Positions 12,488-20,943 of a stretch of DNA of 64,000 nucleotides are shown one piece after another. The DNA lies in assembly GCF_000970345.1 (NCBI RefSeq), contig NZ_LAQU01000004.1:62001-126000 (forward strand), given 5' to 3'. The translations under genes and the position numbers were made by a program. Source of the DNA: Robbsia andropogonis (GTDB lineage Bacteria > Pseudomonadota > Gammaproteobacteria > Burkholderiales > Burkholderiaceae). The notes beneath the pieces were generated by a model, which was given only the letters and a program-made list of their open reading frames with translations, made no database searches and was not told the origin of the DNA. Position 1 is the first letter of the stretch. Each line of letters begins with the position of its first letter.

Positions 12488-13919
12488 TTAAGGGGTCTGC
12501 TTGCTCAAAGTCATGCCGTGTATAGCCGAAGCGTCGCCAGGATTTGCATCGATAATATCAAGGCCAGCTAAAAATACTTCTGCTAGCGTATTAGTCAATA
12601 TATGCTCGCCCTCAGCCTCGCCCTCCTGAATAGTGACAGAACAAGCAATTGCGTCGGCTTGAAACTTAGTATCGATTCCTTTCTCCGCCTCTACGATATA
12701 CGCACCGTACATCAACGTAGCGGTATTTTCCTGCAAAGCGTCGCACCATCGAAAACACACCAAACACAGAATGCATACTGTATCGGTTACCGATAACTCG
12801 AACTGATAGACTGGATGTTCCACAAGCTTAGGCGGCCGCATATTAAGAACAAACCGGCCTTCGCAAACACCAAGCAAATTTGCTCTCACAGACTCCGAAA
12901 ATCGCTTTTCAAATGAATTTCTTTGAAACTGCAATTGAGCATCGCGAGCCACTTTCGCTTGCTTAGCTGCACTCGGCACAGATTTCAACAGACGCCCCTT
13001 CAAACGCGACAAGGCATCGTCAGTAACATCTCTAGCAAAGTCATTCCATTCAACAATCGCCAACCGCGTATCGAGGTCTTTTGTTAAACAACGACTTGAA
13101 AGAGCCTTTAATGTTGCTAAACGTCCATCACCAGAATCGCCGAAAGATGGAATGTTTGTCATGACGGCTCGAGCAACTAGCCATCGATTCCCCATCGTCA
13201 CTTCATCATGGAAAATCTGCCGTTTCATGATTAAATCATGAAGAACTGCTCCAACTTGGTAAATATTCAAACCTTTCCAGAGGCGAGTCGTCGGTGCATC
13301 TAAGCGGAACAGGTATTCGGGTGAACTGTATTGCGCAGTCGCTACAAAGGGGCGCGTTTGGCCTGTATCGGTAAGGCTCGCTTCGTCCCCATCAGACATT
13401 TCAAACGCACGCGCCACACCGAGGTCAAGAAGCTTTAACTGCTTGAAATCCGGGGATACATGGATGTTCTCAGGCTTAATATCACGATGTACGATATTAA
13501 GTTCATCTAGGTATTGAACGGCCACCACTAACTGAGAAATTAGCGAATGCACATGCTCATCCGGTACAGAACTCAGCGACTTAGCTAGTTGAGGCCAGTC
13601 GATAAACTCCATCTCCGTGAATGCAGTATCTTCTGCCTCTGAAATTTCAAATACTTTTACTAAATTCGGGCAATCGTGACTTACCAGGCGCCGCTGAACG
13701 TCCAATCGTCTACGTTCTGCCGGTCCAGATGGACCGCTGAGAAACTTCGGGTCGAATACTTTAAAGGCGCGTAATTCGCCGGCGCACGTAACCTTGAAAA
13801 CTGCGGCTGAGCCGCCCGCGTCGAGAAGTTCGGGTACGCTACACTCATTTTTTTTTCTTTAAAAACGCTACCAGACGTTTTTCTAAATCTTGTATGACTG
13901 CATCATCTAGTGACGGCAT
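12488..13919 (-). pseudogene. Ser/Thr protein kinase with frame interrupted at an A9 run
   Basis: A protein kinase-like reading. The intact long frame (from about 13858 down) has the Gly-rich loop LLDAGGSAAVFKV, the ATP-binding Lys in RAFKVF, catalytic loop IVHRDIKPEN and a DLG metal-binding triad, followed by about 200 unrecognised residues. That frame has no ATG/GTG/TTG before its Gly loop. A 24-codon frame starting at ATG 13919 (MPSLDDAVIQDLEKRLVAFL, then four Lys) ends at a TGA within the A9 run (13848-13856). Removing one A fuses both into a 476-residue kinase with Lys53, Asp146 and Asp165 as key residues. It may be a real frameshift mutation, slippage-dependent expression, phase variation or a sequencing error. 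The first TTG start inside the long frame (13705) would lose the ATP-binding lobe. Confidence 0.75.
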
Positions 13920-13949
13920 GTGCGATTCCCGTACGCCCATTACGATTTA

Positions 13950-13978
13950 ATAAAAACGCCAACATTATGCAATGTCAA
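13950..13978 (-). promoter_or_regulatory. sigma-70 promoter of the kinase-helicase operon
   Basis: On the minus strand, a perfect -35 TTGACA (13978-13973) is separated by 17 bases from TTTTAT (13955-13950, 4 of 6 consensus). Transcription would begin around 13943, leaving a leader of about 24 bases before the ATG at 13919, with GGGAA as ribosome binding site. Confidence 0.6.
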
Positions 13979-13989
13979 CGTTATTGCAT
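13967..13989. promoter_or_regulatory. inverted repeat over the -35 of the kinase operon
   Basis: ATGCAAT (13967-13973) and ATTGCAT (13983-13989) form a perfect 7-base inverted repeat with a 9-base spacer overlapping the -35 hexamer. This is the size and place of a repressor site. No regulator gene is adjacent, so the binding protein is unknown. Confidence 0.45.
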
Positions 13990-15086
13990 CTTTCCGCGCC
14001 CTAAAATCGAGCGACTACAATGCGTTCCGCAAACGATTATCCGTTCTCCACAATCTGCCGAAATTCTATGGCAAGTCGCTCCTCGACTTCCTCGAAGTGG
14101 CTGTGCAACGCACAGACAGTCTCCACCCCGATATGGGTACTATCGCGGGCATCGTTAACGCTATAGTCCATTAACATTGCCATCACAACGTTAATATAAC
14201 TGATATGAATGTCTTTGCGGTACAAACGACACCCGTCGAACCAAAGCAACGGCTGTGAGTGATATCTGGTCAGAAGCAGAACAATGCGCGAGGAGCACGC
14301 ACCTATAGCAACAGTCGCAAGGGGCAAGCGAACCGCTTAGTGGAATATCACATTCCGCTAGCTTGAAAAAACCTAAGCTAATGCCTAAGTTAGTAAACCA
14401 ACGCCGATGCAATGTCGGCACGCAACGCCACCATTGAACTTTTATCGGTTCATTTGACTGCTCGCTCTGACCCTACCCCGGAATTAGTCCCGGCGGATTC
14501 AACCGGTCATTCCAATGTCTAATCGCGGAAGCACACGAACGTCCTTTGATAGCCGGTCATAGACAATCTAGTTGAATATTTTTTAGCTGGCATTGCAGGG
14601 CAGTAACCGCCCATGCGGCGACATTCGCGGTTGCGATTGAGCGGACGTTCAGCCGTCGGATCTGCGCCGGAAAACAATTTTTCGCTAGCTATACCGTACC
14701 TGCCCTACGTCCTTCATGCCTCGAACGAGACCCTAAGCCCCTGGACAAGGTGTGCAATGGCGAATTCATGACTCGAGGCCGCTACCCGCACGTGGCGGGG
14801 CGCGATGACGGCGGATGACTTGGTGGACGCGGCCCTTGTTGGACTGGGCCAAGGGGCGCGTGACTATTCCGACACGCCAGGACGTCGACGCACAGGGGCG
14901 CTGGGAAGCAGATCGCCGTGCGCTGACGCCGCTGTTCGCCAACGGCAAGCCGACGCCGCGCAACGATGGCGACCATCAAGCGCGCCCGGAGAAATCAATC
15001 GTTACAAAAACTTCCGACAGATCCTGCGGCACCGCCCGTTTAATTCAGTAAGCAACTCGCTTATGTGTTTTGAGATGGAAGGAGTC
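13990..15086. other. gene-poor accessory stretch
   Basis: About 1.1 kb of lower-GC DNA with no confident gene. The best candidate is a minus-strand frame at 14037-14327 whose last ~50 residues (from MAMLMDYSVNDARDSTHIGV) have a protein-like composition, but it has no good ribosome binding site and is countered by an equally open plus-strand frame at 13920-14174. From about 14770 GC content rises again. Likely decayed accessory DNA. Confidence 0.4.
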
Positions 15087-15371
15087 ATGCAAGGTCTGAA
15101 CAAATTGTTGGCGGCGGCAGGGGTCGTCGCTGTGGTGGCTGTTTGCGGTAATGTCGCTGCGTTCGCACAGGAAGTGATCGTTGCCCGGCCGGCGCCACCG
15201 CCGCTGCGCGTGGAAGTCGTACCACCGCCACGGGTCGGATACGCGTGGGTTCGCGGACATTGGCAGTGGGACGGGCGCGCCTATGCGTGGGTCCCTGGTC
15301 ACTGGCGCGGCTCCCCAATGTGCCCGCCCGGCACGCATCCGGGACCCCACGGCCACCGTTGCTTCCCCTAA
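15087..15371 (+). CDS. secreted WXXGXW-repeat-type small protein
   Basis: This 94-residue protein has a cleavable signal peptide (MQGLNKLLAAAGVVAVVAVC... ending at AFAQ, about residue 28). The mature part is rich in Pro, Trp and Tyr, with the repeated pattern YAWVRGHWQWDGRAYAWVPG. This is typical of the WXXGXW/YXWVPGHW repeat proteins of Burkholderiales, whose function is not known. It ends in CPPGTHPGPHGHRCFP, a Cys/His motif shared with the next gene. The ATG at 15087 is preceded by GGAAGGA, which decides the start. The next gene begins 10 bases later, so they are likely co-transcribed. Confidence 0.8.
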   Translation: MQGLNKLLAAAGVVAVVAVCGNVAAFAQEVIVARPAPPPLRVEVVPPPRVGYAWVRGHWQWDGRAYAWVPGHWRGSPMCPPGTHPGPHGHRCFP

Positions 15372-15381
15372 AGGGATGATC

Positions 15382-15522
15382 ATGAAAAAACTTGCGTTCC
15401 TTGCGTTCGGCGCTGTTTTTGTTGTCATGATGTCAGGATGCACGGTGTCGCCTCGCACCGGACTTGTCTGCCCACCGGGGACGCATCCTGGTCCCTACGG
15501 GCATCGATGCATCGTAGATTAA
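15382..15522 (+). CDS. small lipoprotein with CPPGTHPGP motif
   Basis: This 46-residue protein starts MKKLAFLAFGAVFVVMMSGC, a clear lipoprotein signal with lipobox MSGC, so it is probably membrane-anchored by a lipidated Cys20. The short mature part ends CPPGTHPGPYGHRCIVD, almost identical to the tail of the preceding gene. The paired Cys and His residues suggest a disulfide-closed or metal-binding loop; that is inference. It lies 10 bases downstream of the WXXGXW protein. Confidence 0.75.
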   Translation: MKKLAFLAFGAVFVVMMSGCTVSPRTGLVCPPGTHPGPYGHRCIVD

Positions 15523-15919
15523 AGGAAAGGGTGTACGCGATGAGCGACGACATCGGTCTGCGTAAGCGGTAAGGCCGCCTTCGTTGCTTATCGCCCCAGT
15601 CACTTTGGTCGCGTTGCACCATTAAGCAGGCAATTTTCTTTGGGTCGATTCTGCTGCTGCAACTTGCTGCCGGCAAATCGGCCTTTTCCATTACGCTCGA
15701 AGGCTATTTCGCACTACGTGGCTCTTACACCTGAGGCTAGCGACTGTGGGGGGGTAGTCGATCCCTGCGGAATGCAAAAGTGCGCCATTCCGCCTCTCCA
15801 TCAAGTCAACGCCGAACAGCATCCGTTTCAGGCTACCGTTCTCCATGGGATACGACTAAACCGATCTCGGTTCGACTCATGAATAGCCACCCACAGTCAA
15901 CAGTACGAAGGTTTGCACA
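15523..15919. other. intergenic region
   Basis: Nearly 400 bases with no supported gene, promoter or repeat that I can see. It separates the small-lipoprotein pair from the NlpC/P60-like gene. Confidence 0.4.
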
Positions 15920-16501
15920 ATGACTTTAAATGCCGGCGAGATGACGATGTGGCAGTTGGTGCAACTTTACACGGGTCGAGTCGGATACCAGCGCGGTGTG
16001 AAGTCAGAAGGACTATCTGCAGACCCTCCAGTCATTGACTGCTCGGGGTGGACCAGACTGCTTCTCACGAAAGCGATGCGAGCAGAGAACGAAGCCGCTG
16101 GCTGCACAGTATTTGGTTTCGATTATGTAGACGCCCTGCAAGCGTGGTCGGATCGGATCATTCAGGAGATTGAGTCCCGGACAGGCTTCATTCTTGAGGG
16201 GCGAGAGATCACAGCCTTCAGTCTTCCGCGTTGCGCCACCATCGGGCTGAAAATGGGAGACCCCGCCTGGGCGAGTAACCATCCCCGTCTACGCGGCATC
16301 ACTCACATTGTTCAGGTTATTCGTCGCCCGGAAGATGACGCGCCATTTGTCTCCGAGTCCTTCGGCGGTTCGGTTTCATCGGGAATAAGTCTCACGCCGC
16401 TCGGAAAGTGGCTGGCCCTCTCACAGCGGCACCTCCGCGCTGGCGAAATGTGGGCCGTCGATCCGTTTCGGTTGACCCAGAGAATTGAACGATCACCATG
16501 A
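15920..16501 (+). CDS. NlpC/P60-like cysteine peptidase or amidase
   Basis: The 193-residue protein has the order of catalytic elements of the NlpC/P60 and CHAP superfamily: Cys41 in VIDCSGWTRLLL at the start of a helix, and His129 in RGITHIVQV on the following strand, then a polar SESFGG segment. Such enzymes cut peptide bonds in peptidoglycan stems or related amides. There is no signal peptide, so it is either cytoplasmic or exported by another route; type VI amidase effectors have this layout, but no immunity-like gene or vgrG is adjacent. Family membership is inferred from motif pattern, not from a clear match. Confidence 0.5.
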   Translation: MTLNAGEMTMWQLVQLYTGRVGYQRGVKSEGLSADPPVIDCSGWTRLLLTKAMRAENEAAGCTVFGFDYVDALQAWSDRIIQEIESRTGFILEGREITAFSLPRCATIGLKMGDPAWASNHPRLRGITHIVQVIRRPEDDAPFVSESFGGSVSSGISLTPLGKWLALSQRHLRAGEMWAVDPFRLTQRIERSP

Positions 16502-16697
16502 AGGTCGCTTCCTAGCCGATTGCCGCCCTCCCCTGCCGGTGAATGCGACCGTCTAGCTTCGCGGCACTTTTTGATCATCGGCCGCAGTGGTGCCTAACAC
16601 CAGCTTTGGCGACTTCACGCCACTCTCACCTTTGACGACCACGTTAATCGGTTAAGCAACCACGCTCTACAAATTGAGTTGAAATACAGCTAAAAAG

Positions 16698-18059
16698 TTA
16701 CTTGCGTAAGCGCTTACGACGCGAAAACACCATCGGATGCGCATCAAAGTGTGCCAGCAAGCGCGACTTCTGCATGTCCGTGAGGTTCGAGTCTGCAATC
16801 ATTCCCGGCCAGACGTCTACCGCAGCGGCGACCGTGCGCTGGATGACAGCAGCGGCCGGCTTCTCGACCAAACCCAGCAAGTCACAGAAAGACCGCAGCG
16901 TTGCAGGAGAGAGCTGCGCCTTGGCTTGCTTCTCATCTCCTGGATTGTGTGCTCGCAACTTCGGCTTCTTCTCGCCCACCGGCGGCAGAATATGCAACGC
17001 ATGCCCTTCACGGTTGGCGTATGCACTGTACCCGACAATGTCATATGCTGGCGATAACGCTGGCGTGTGGCCGTCGCGATAAATCACGCCCATGTTCTTG
17101 AGATGCATGTCGGGATTGCCGAGCAGCTCATTGACCGTCAGCCGGCGAAGCAACTCATACACGGCATCCTCGCCAAGCGACGGTATCGCAAGCATGACGG
17201 CTGCAACCTCTGCATAGCTCTTCGTATATTTGTCCTCGGGCTGCACGTCTAGAATCTGGCCGAAATCCTCGACCTGAATCCGGCTGCCAGGTTGGCGGTC
17301 GAATCGCGTGACGGCGAGAAAGGCCGTTTTCTGATCAGCGTCGCCCAAGTCGTAGCCGTGCTCGACCGCGAGCTTTTCCAGCGGCTCAAGCTGCGCGGTA
17401 CAGGTGCTGACGCCCGCCGCGCGCGCCAGGCGCAGGGACAGCTCTTCAAGCTCGGGTAGGCGAGGGTATCCCACGACCGGCAGCTTGGCGATGATATGGG
17501 TGTCCTGCATCTTGGTGCGGCCGACATACCGGTCGCCATCCTTGATGACGGCAAGTTTCGGCTGAACGCCGGATACCGACACTCCGTCATCCATCGGCTC
17601 CTCAGTCACCGTCATCTCGAGCGAATCGGCATTCTGGGTGACCAGATGCGTCAACTCCTCGCGCGTAAGATGAGCAGGGCGCGCATAGACGTTACCTGGG
17701 AGGTCGCGTCCGGTGGCCGCCAGCATCTCGAAATGGTCCTTAGGATCGCAGCCACGAACGTCCGCAATGTGCGCCCGGAACACCCCTTCCGGTAGCAGCC
17801 CCTGAAAGAACGAGGGAAGCAGCCAGCCATTGCGAGGGGAATAGCGACCATTGAACACCTTGGCCGTCACGGTCGCCCACAGTGCGCGCTGCGCGTCGGC
17901 GTCGTCGGCAACCATGGAAAGGGACAGGGTCGGGGGGGCGCTCAGGTAGGCAAAAGCATCATCCGCCACAAACCGAATGATGGGATTGTCATCACCATAC
18001 TTGAACAGAACGCCCACGCGGGTCGTGCCGAGCAGGATTTCGAGCGCTTTGACGTTCAT
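16698..18059 (-). CDS. hipA: HipA-family Ser/Thr kinase toxin
   Basis: HipA toxins phosphorylate targets such as glutamyl-tRNA synthetase and drive growth arrest or persistence. The 453-residue protein has the HipA N-terminal subdomain and the kinase core: Gly-rich loop VSVSGVQPK (160-168), catalytic loop GNPDMHLKN with Asp317 and Asn322, and metal-binding Asp340 in SPAYDIVGY. The spacing of these three matches E. coli HipA Asp309, Asn314 and Asp332 with a constant offset. Ser161 lies where the autophosphorylated Ser150 sits. The gene overlaps hipB by four bases and is downstream of it, the standard hipBA order. All key residues are intact, so it is probably active. Confidence 0.93.
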   Translation of the reverse strand: MNVKALEILLGTTRVGVLFKYGDDNPIIRFVADDAFAYLSAPPTLSLSMVADDADAQRALWATVTAKVFNGRYSPRNGWLLPSFFQGLLPEGVFRAHIADVRGCDPKDHFEMLAATGRDLPGNVYARPAHLTREELTHLVTQNADSLEMTVTEEPMDDGVSVSGVQPKLAVIKDGDRYVGRTKMQDTHIIAKLPVVGYPRLPELEELSLRLARAAGVSTCTAQLEPLEKLAVEHGYDLGDADQKTAFLAVTRFDRQPGSRIQVEDFGQILDVQPEDKYTKSYAEVAAVMLAIPSLGEDAVYELLRRLTVNELLGNPDMHLKNMGVIYRDGHTPALSPAYDIVGYSAYANREGHALHILPPVGEKKPKLRAHNPGDEKQAKAQLSPATLRSFCDLLGLVEKPAAAVIQRTVAAAVDVWPGMIADSNLTDMQKSRLLAHFDAHPMVFSRRKRLRK

Positions 18060-18358
18060 GCGTCACCTACCTTCTTGACGCGCTCAAGCGCAGCCTCGAC
18101 CCGGGTTTTTACGTGAGGGGCTGCGACCAGCGACTCCGCGACTAACCCCCGCGCAGCTTCTTTTGGCACCAACACTACCTCGAGCCCGAGCTGGTCAGCT
18201 ATTGCGAAAAGGGTGGAGACCTTGAAGTCTGAACCCGTAAGCGCCCGCCGAAGCGTGACGCGAGTTACGCCAGCCGCTGCGGCAAGGTCGGACTTGTCAG
18301 TAGAGCCCGATTGCACGGCGTCGGAGAGCACAGCGCTGAGTTCGCCAAGGGTACGCAT
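18056..18358 (-). CDS. hipB: HipB-family antitoxin, HTH repressor
   Basis: The 100-residue protein carries a lambda-repressor-type helix-turn-helix (about residues 20-65, DLAAAAGVTRVTLRRALTGS) and a short C-terminal tail. HipB neutralises HipA and represses the operon. Its start codon lies four bases from the nearer of two similar inverted repeats, and the stop overlaps the hipA start, so production is coupled. Confidence 0.9.
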   Translation of the reverse strand: MRTLGELSAVLSDAVQSGSTDKSDLAAAAGVTRVTLRRALTGSDFKVSTLFAIADQLGLEVVLVPKEAARGLVAESLVAAPHVKTRVEAALERVKKVGDA

Positions 18359-18363
18359 TAGAG

Positions 18364-18402
18364 TAATAAAGTATCCGAATTTCCTATTTGGATACTTTAT
18401 TA
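18364..18402. promoter_or_regulatory. hipBA operator 1 (promoter-proximal)
   Basis: A perfect 13-base inverted repeat: TAATAAAGTATCC (18364-18376), 13-base spacer, GGATACTTTATTA (18390-18402). The inner TATCC...GGATA halves match the known E. coli HipB half-sites, although the E. coli spacer is 8 bases. It covers the predicted -10 and the leader of hipB. Confidence 0.85.
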
Positions 18403-18422
18403 TTTTCGCGCAACTCTGTCAA
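18394..18422 (-). promoter_or_regulatory. hipBA promoter
   Basis: On the minus strand a perfect TTGACA (18422-18417) is followed after 17 bases by TAAAGT (18399-18394). The -10 lies inside operator 1 and the -35 lies between the two operators, so occupation of operator 1 would block polymerase. Confidence 0.65.
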
Positions 18423-18429
18423 CAGATGA

Positions 18430-18470
18430 TTAATAAAGTGTCTATAAAGACACAAAGGATACTTTATTAA
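18430..18470. promoter_or_regulatory. hipBA operator 2 (distal)
   Basis: TTAATAAAGTGTCT (18430-18443) faces GGATACTTTATTAA (18457-18470) with two mismatches and the same 13-base spacer as operator 1. The centres of the two operators are 67 bases apart, so bound HipB dimers may contact each other. Confidence 0.75.
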
Positions 18471-18543
18471 TCAAATAACTCTAAACTCGAGCAGTCCGTC
18501 GAGGTCCAGTGACTGCAATGTAGTTGGGGTAGCCGTTCAAATC

Positions 18544-18726
18544 ATGACCCTTGCGACCGTGCTCAACGGCATCGGTCTGGTCGTCAACGGCGTCGTAATA
18601 CTTTCCGCAAGTCAACTTAGCCAGAGGTGGGCCACCCGGCAGAAACCGTCACGGGCCCCTCAATACCTGCTCGCATCGATTTTTGCCGGACTGGCCGCTC
18701 GGCTCGCTTTCGCCAGCCGGCATTGA
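18544..18726 (+). pseudogene. C-terminal remnant of a LysE/RhtB-type exporter
   Basis: The 60-residue frame (MTLATVLNGIGLVVNGVVIL and, near the end, YLLASIFAGLAARLAF) looks like the last two membrane helices and terminus of a LysE/RhtB amino-acid exporter, typically about 200 residues. There is no full-length gene upstream: the hipBA control region begins within 80 bases. I read it as what was left of a chromosomal exporter gene where accessory DNA entered. Similarity is judged by pattern only. Confidence 0.4.
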
Positions 18727-18775
18727 ACATCGGAAAAGATTATCATCATCAGCGTAGTACCCTATTCCCGCTTTC

Positions 18776-20248
18776 TCACCACTGCTGATAAGGATTCTTA
18801 TGATTATCAAATACACCGACAATGATTAATTTGTCATCAGCACAGCGTGCCGACACGACGCGCCAGGGTCCTCTTCCCTTGCCTGTTCCTTCCCAATCCC
18901 CGAGGTCTCTACTGTAGAGTCTGTCGAGCGCAACTTTAGGAAATTCCTGTTTTAATTTAGCTAGAACGGACGACGAAAACCGGGTATTCACCATGGGGTG
19001 ACTACTTTTGTGTTGACGTCCATTCTCAAGTTCAGAAATTGCTTTTTCAGCCAGTTTATGCTGCTGATTTGTGAAATTTACTTTTTGGTTCGTAAAAATT
19101 ATAGAATTACTAACGATAAATTGCTTCGCCCCCTCTTTTCCTTCAGATATTCCCGTACTACTTGATTCATGTGACGATTGATAGAGCGCATGTCGCAAAC
19201 TTGAATTACTATTTCTCTGCCGAGAAATATCAGTGCTACGCGTACTAAACGAAGAACCATCTTCAGAATAATGCCGTCGATTTTTCTCAATATGCAACCC
19301 AACAACGTCTTGAAGATTGCGCTTTTGGTAAATTTCATTTATTTTTACTATTTGCTCCTTTCGCGAACTTAAAAACATTTCACCTTGAAAATTACTTAAT
19401 TCTCGAACAAACCCATCAATATGATCCCTTGCCCTTATTCCCGAGGCAGTTACATGATAAACAACATCATTAAAACCATGCTCCTCAATAATACTTCTGT
19501 TCTTTTCCATCGAAAACTCATGTGAATCAAACAGCGTAACTTGGTCATTCTTGGCATGCAATAAATCACTCTGCACATCGCTTCTTTTTCGAAGTTGTTG
19601 CAAAATATCCTTATTAACGCTATCTGAAAATTGCCTGGTATGTTGGAAAGTTTTTTGTTCTGTCGTTTGAACATTAAGCAACACACCATACATCGCAGCA
19701 CTACAACCTGACCACGACCATTTATTCCATTCAGGAGTAATATTATATTCATTCTGCAAAATCGCTTTGACCTTTGAACTTAAACCAGAACCGGTAAGCC
19801 ATTGACCGCCCACCATCGTTACCTTCCAGTTATCGGAATTCTTTATATCACCAAATTTTTTTATAAATTTTTTCAAATTCCTATCTAGAAAATTCATATC
19901 ATCAATATGATAAATGCCAATATTATTTGTTTTGGAACAAACAACGGAAACGATAACTCCATTTTCAGCACCGAAAGAAAGCAGATAACTTAGTGGCTTA
20001 GAATTACTCTTGGATATTTTATACTCACCAGCAAACACTACTTCATCTGGTGTTAATGAAATTTTCAACTCCGCTAAATTATTTATTGCAGAACTTCTTA
20101 TTTCAGAAATTTTACTTGAAATTGTATAAAAACAGGCATTGGTTACTTTATCTATCTTTTCAGCTAGACTTTCACTTACATTCTCGATGTTTTCGGTTGA
20201 TATAGCAGGCAATCCACCACTCACATTAACCTTTGTCAGTTTTATCAT
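18776..20248 (-). CDS. AT-rich hypothetical protein, candidate secreted effector
   Basis: This 490-residue protein has base composition (rich in AAA/AAT/ATT codons) wholly unlike its neighbours, a sign of transfer. There is no Sec signal or membrane segment; it is rich in Ser, Lys and Asn. Residues about 85-200 have the layout of a Cys/His amidase-deamidase fold (NTAN1/CNF/CheD type): a strand with Cys104, IYHIDD with His114, then VTMVGGQW (143-150) and MYGVLLNVQT (186-195). However, the position 17 residues before the His, where the catalytic Cys would sit, is Gly97, so activity is doubtful. Residues 330-400 are Ser/Asn/Gln-rich and probably disordered. The last ~40 residues (region GPWRVVSARCADDKLIIVGV) loosely recall RelE/HigB-type toxin ends. 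Fold assignments are weak; no partner gene is evident. Confidence 0.65.
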   Translation of the reverse strand: MIKLTKVNVSGGLPAISTENIENVSESLAEKIDKVTNACFYTISSKISEIRSSAINNLAELKISLTPDEVVFAGEYKISKSNSKPLSYLLSFGAENGVIVSVVCSKTNNIGIYHIDDMNFLDRNLKKFIKKFGDIKNSDNWKVTMVGGQWLTGSGLSSKVKAILQNEYNITPEWNKWSWSGCSAAMYGVLLNVQTTEQKTFQHTRQFSDSVNKDILQQLRKRSDVQSDLLHAKNDQVTLFDSHEFSMEKNRSIIEEHGFNDVVYHVTASGIRARDHIDGFVRELSNFQGEMFLSSRKEQIVKINEIYQKRNLQDVVGLHIEKNRRHYSEDGSSFSTRSTDISRQRNSNSSLRHALYQSSHESSSTGISEGKEGAKQFIVSNSIIFTNQKVNFTNQQHKLAEKAISELENGRQHKSSHPMVNTRFSSSVLAKLKQEFPKVALDRLYSRDLGDWEGTGKGRGPWRVVSARCADDKLIIVGVFDNHKNPYQQW

Positions 20249-20943
20249 TCCTTCCCCTGCAATCTCGCGTCTTAAATTTCATGTAAGTAAAATAGCTATG
20301 GCAATATTGTCGAACCAGCGCGAGTAAGTCGCTATCAAAAACCGAAGCAACGCGATTACGCGGACGAAACGCATCCTTGTACGCGTTGCCGCATGCGTGA
20401 TTAACCGCAAAGAAAACGATCATCAGCCGACGCAAAGACATTGCAATATTTGCAACAGCCGTGAAGCCGGATATCAAACACAGAAAACCAGCCATCCCGA
20501 AATAACGTTCAGCGTTTTAACACAGCCTCAATACACCCATCCGCCTTGTCGCGGACCGTCTTGTACATATCAGTGCCCTCCACCAGATTCGCAGTGAGCG
20601 TGATCGCGATAGAAGGGGCCAACTACCCTTTTTCGATCATTTCACCGCCATCTTCACAAACGGGCCCGCGCCCCATCTGGCAACAATGTCGTCGTGCTAT
20701 TAGTGGTAAAAGAGATAACCACCCTGGGATGGGTGGGCAATCAACGGATGCGCAAAAGGCAATGTGTCAGACAAGCGACACGCATCGCGCACACTTAATG
20801 AAGAAAAAAGAGCAGATTTTTTAAAATAATAAGCAATGCTTGTTAAAATAAAACGTTTATAAAATGCACTTTTATGATGTGTATTCGTATTTTTAAAGGT
20901 AACTGATACTCATACGCGCTCCTTCTACGATGTCACGGTGCTT
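20249..20943. other. AT-rich intergenic region
   Basis: Almost 700 bases, strongly AT-rich at 20810-20910, with short open frames on both strands but none with a ribosome binding site or protein-like composition. It belongs compositionally to the preceding AT-rich gene. Confidence 0.4.

Noticed and set aside
13920..14174. Plus-strand frame of 84 codons overlapping the kinase promoter
   Set aside because: It competes with a minus-strand frame, has no ribosome binding site, and starts inside the leader of the kinase operon.
20343..20368. Possible hrpII-type box upstream of the AT-rich effector gene
   Set aside because: On the minus strand two TTCG motifs are present but separated by 18 bases, not the 16 required for the HrpB/HrpX box, so I do not call it a type III promoter.
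20226..20495. Minus-strand frame of 89 codons upstream of the AT-rich gene
   Set aside because: It overlaps that gene's start, lacks a ribosome binding site and has no family resemblance.
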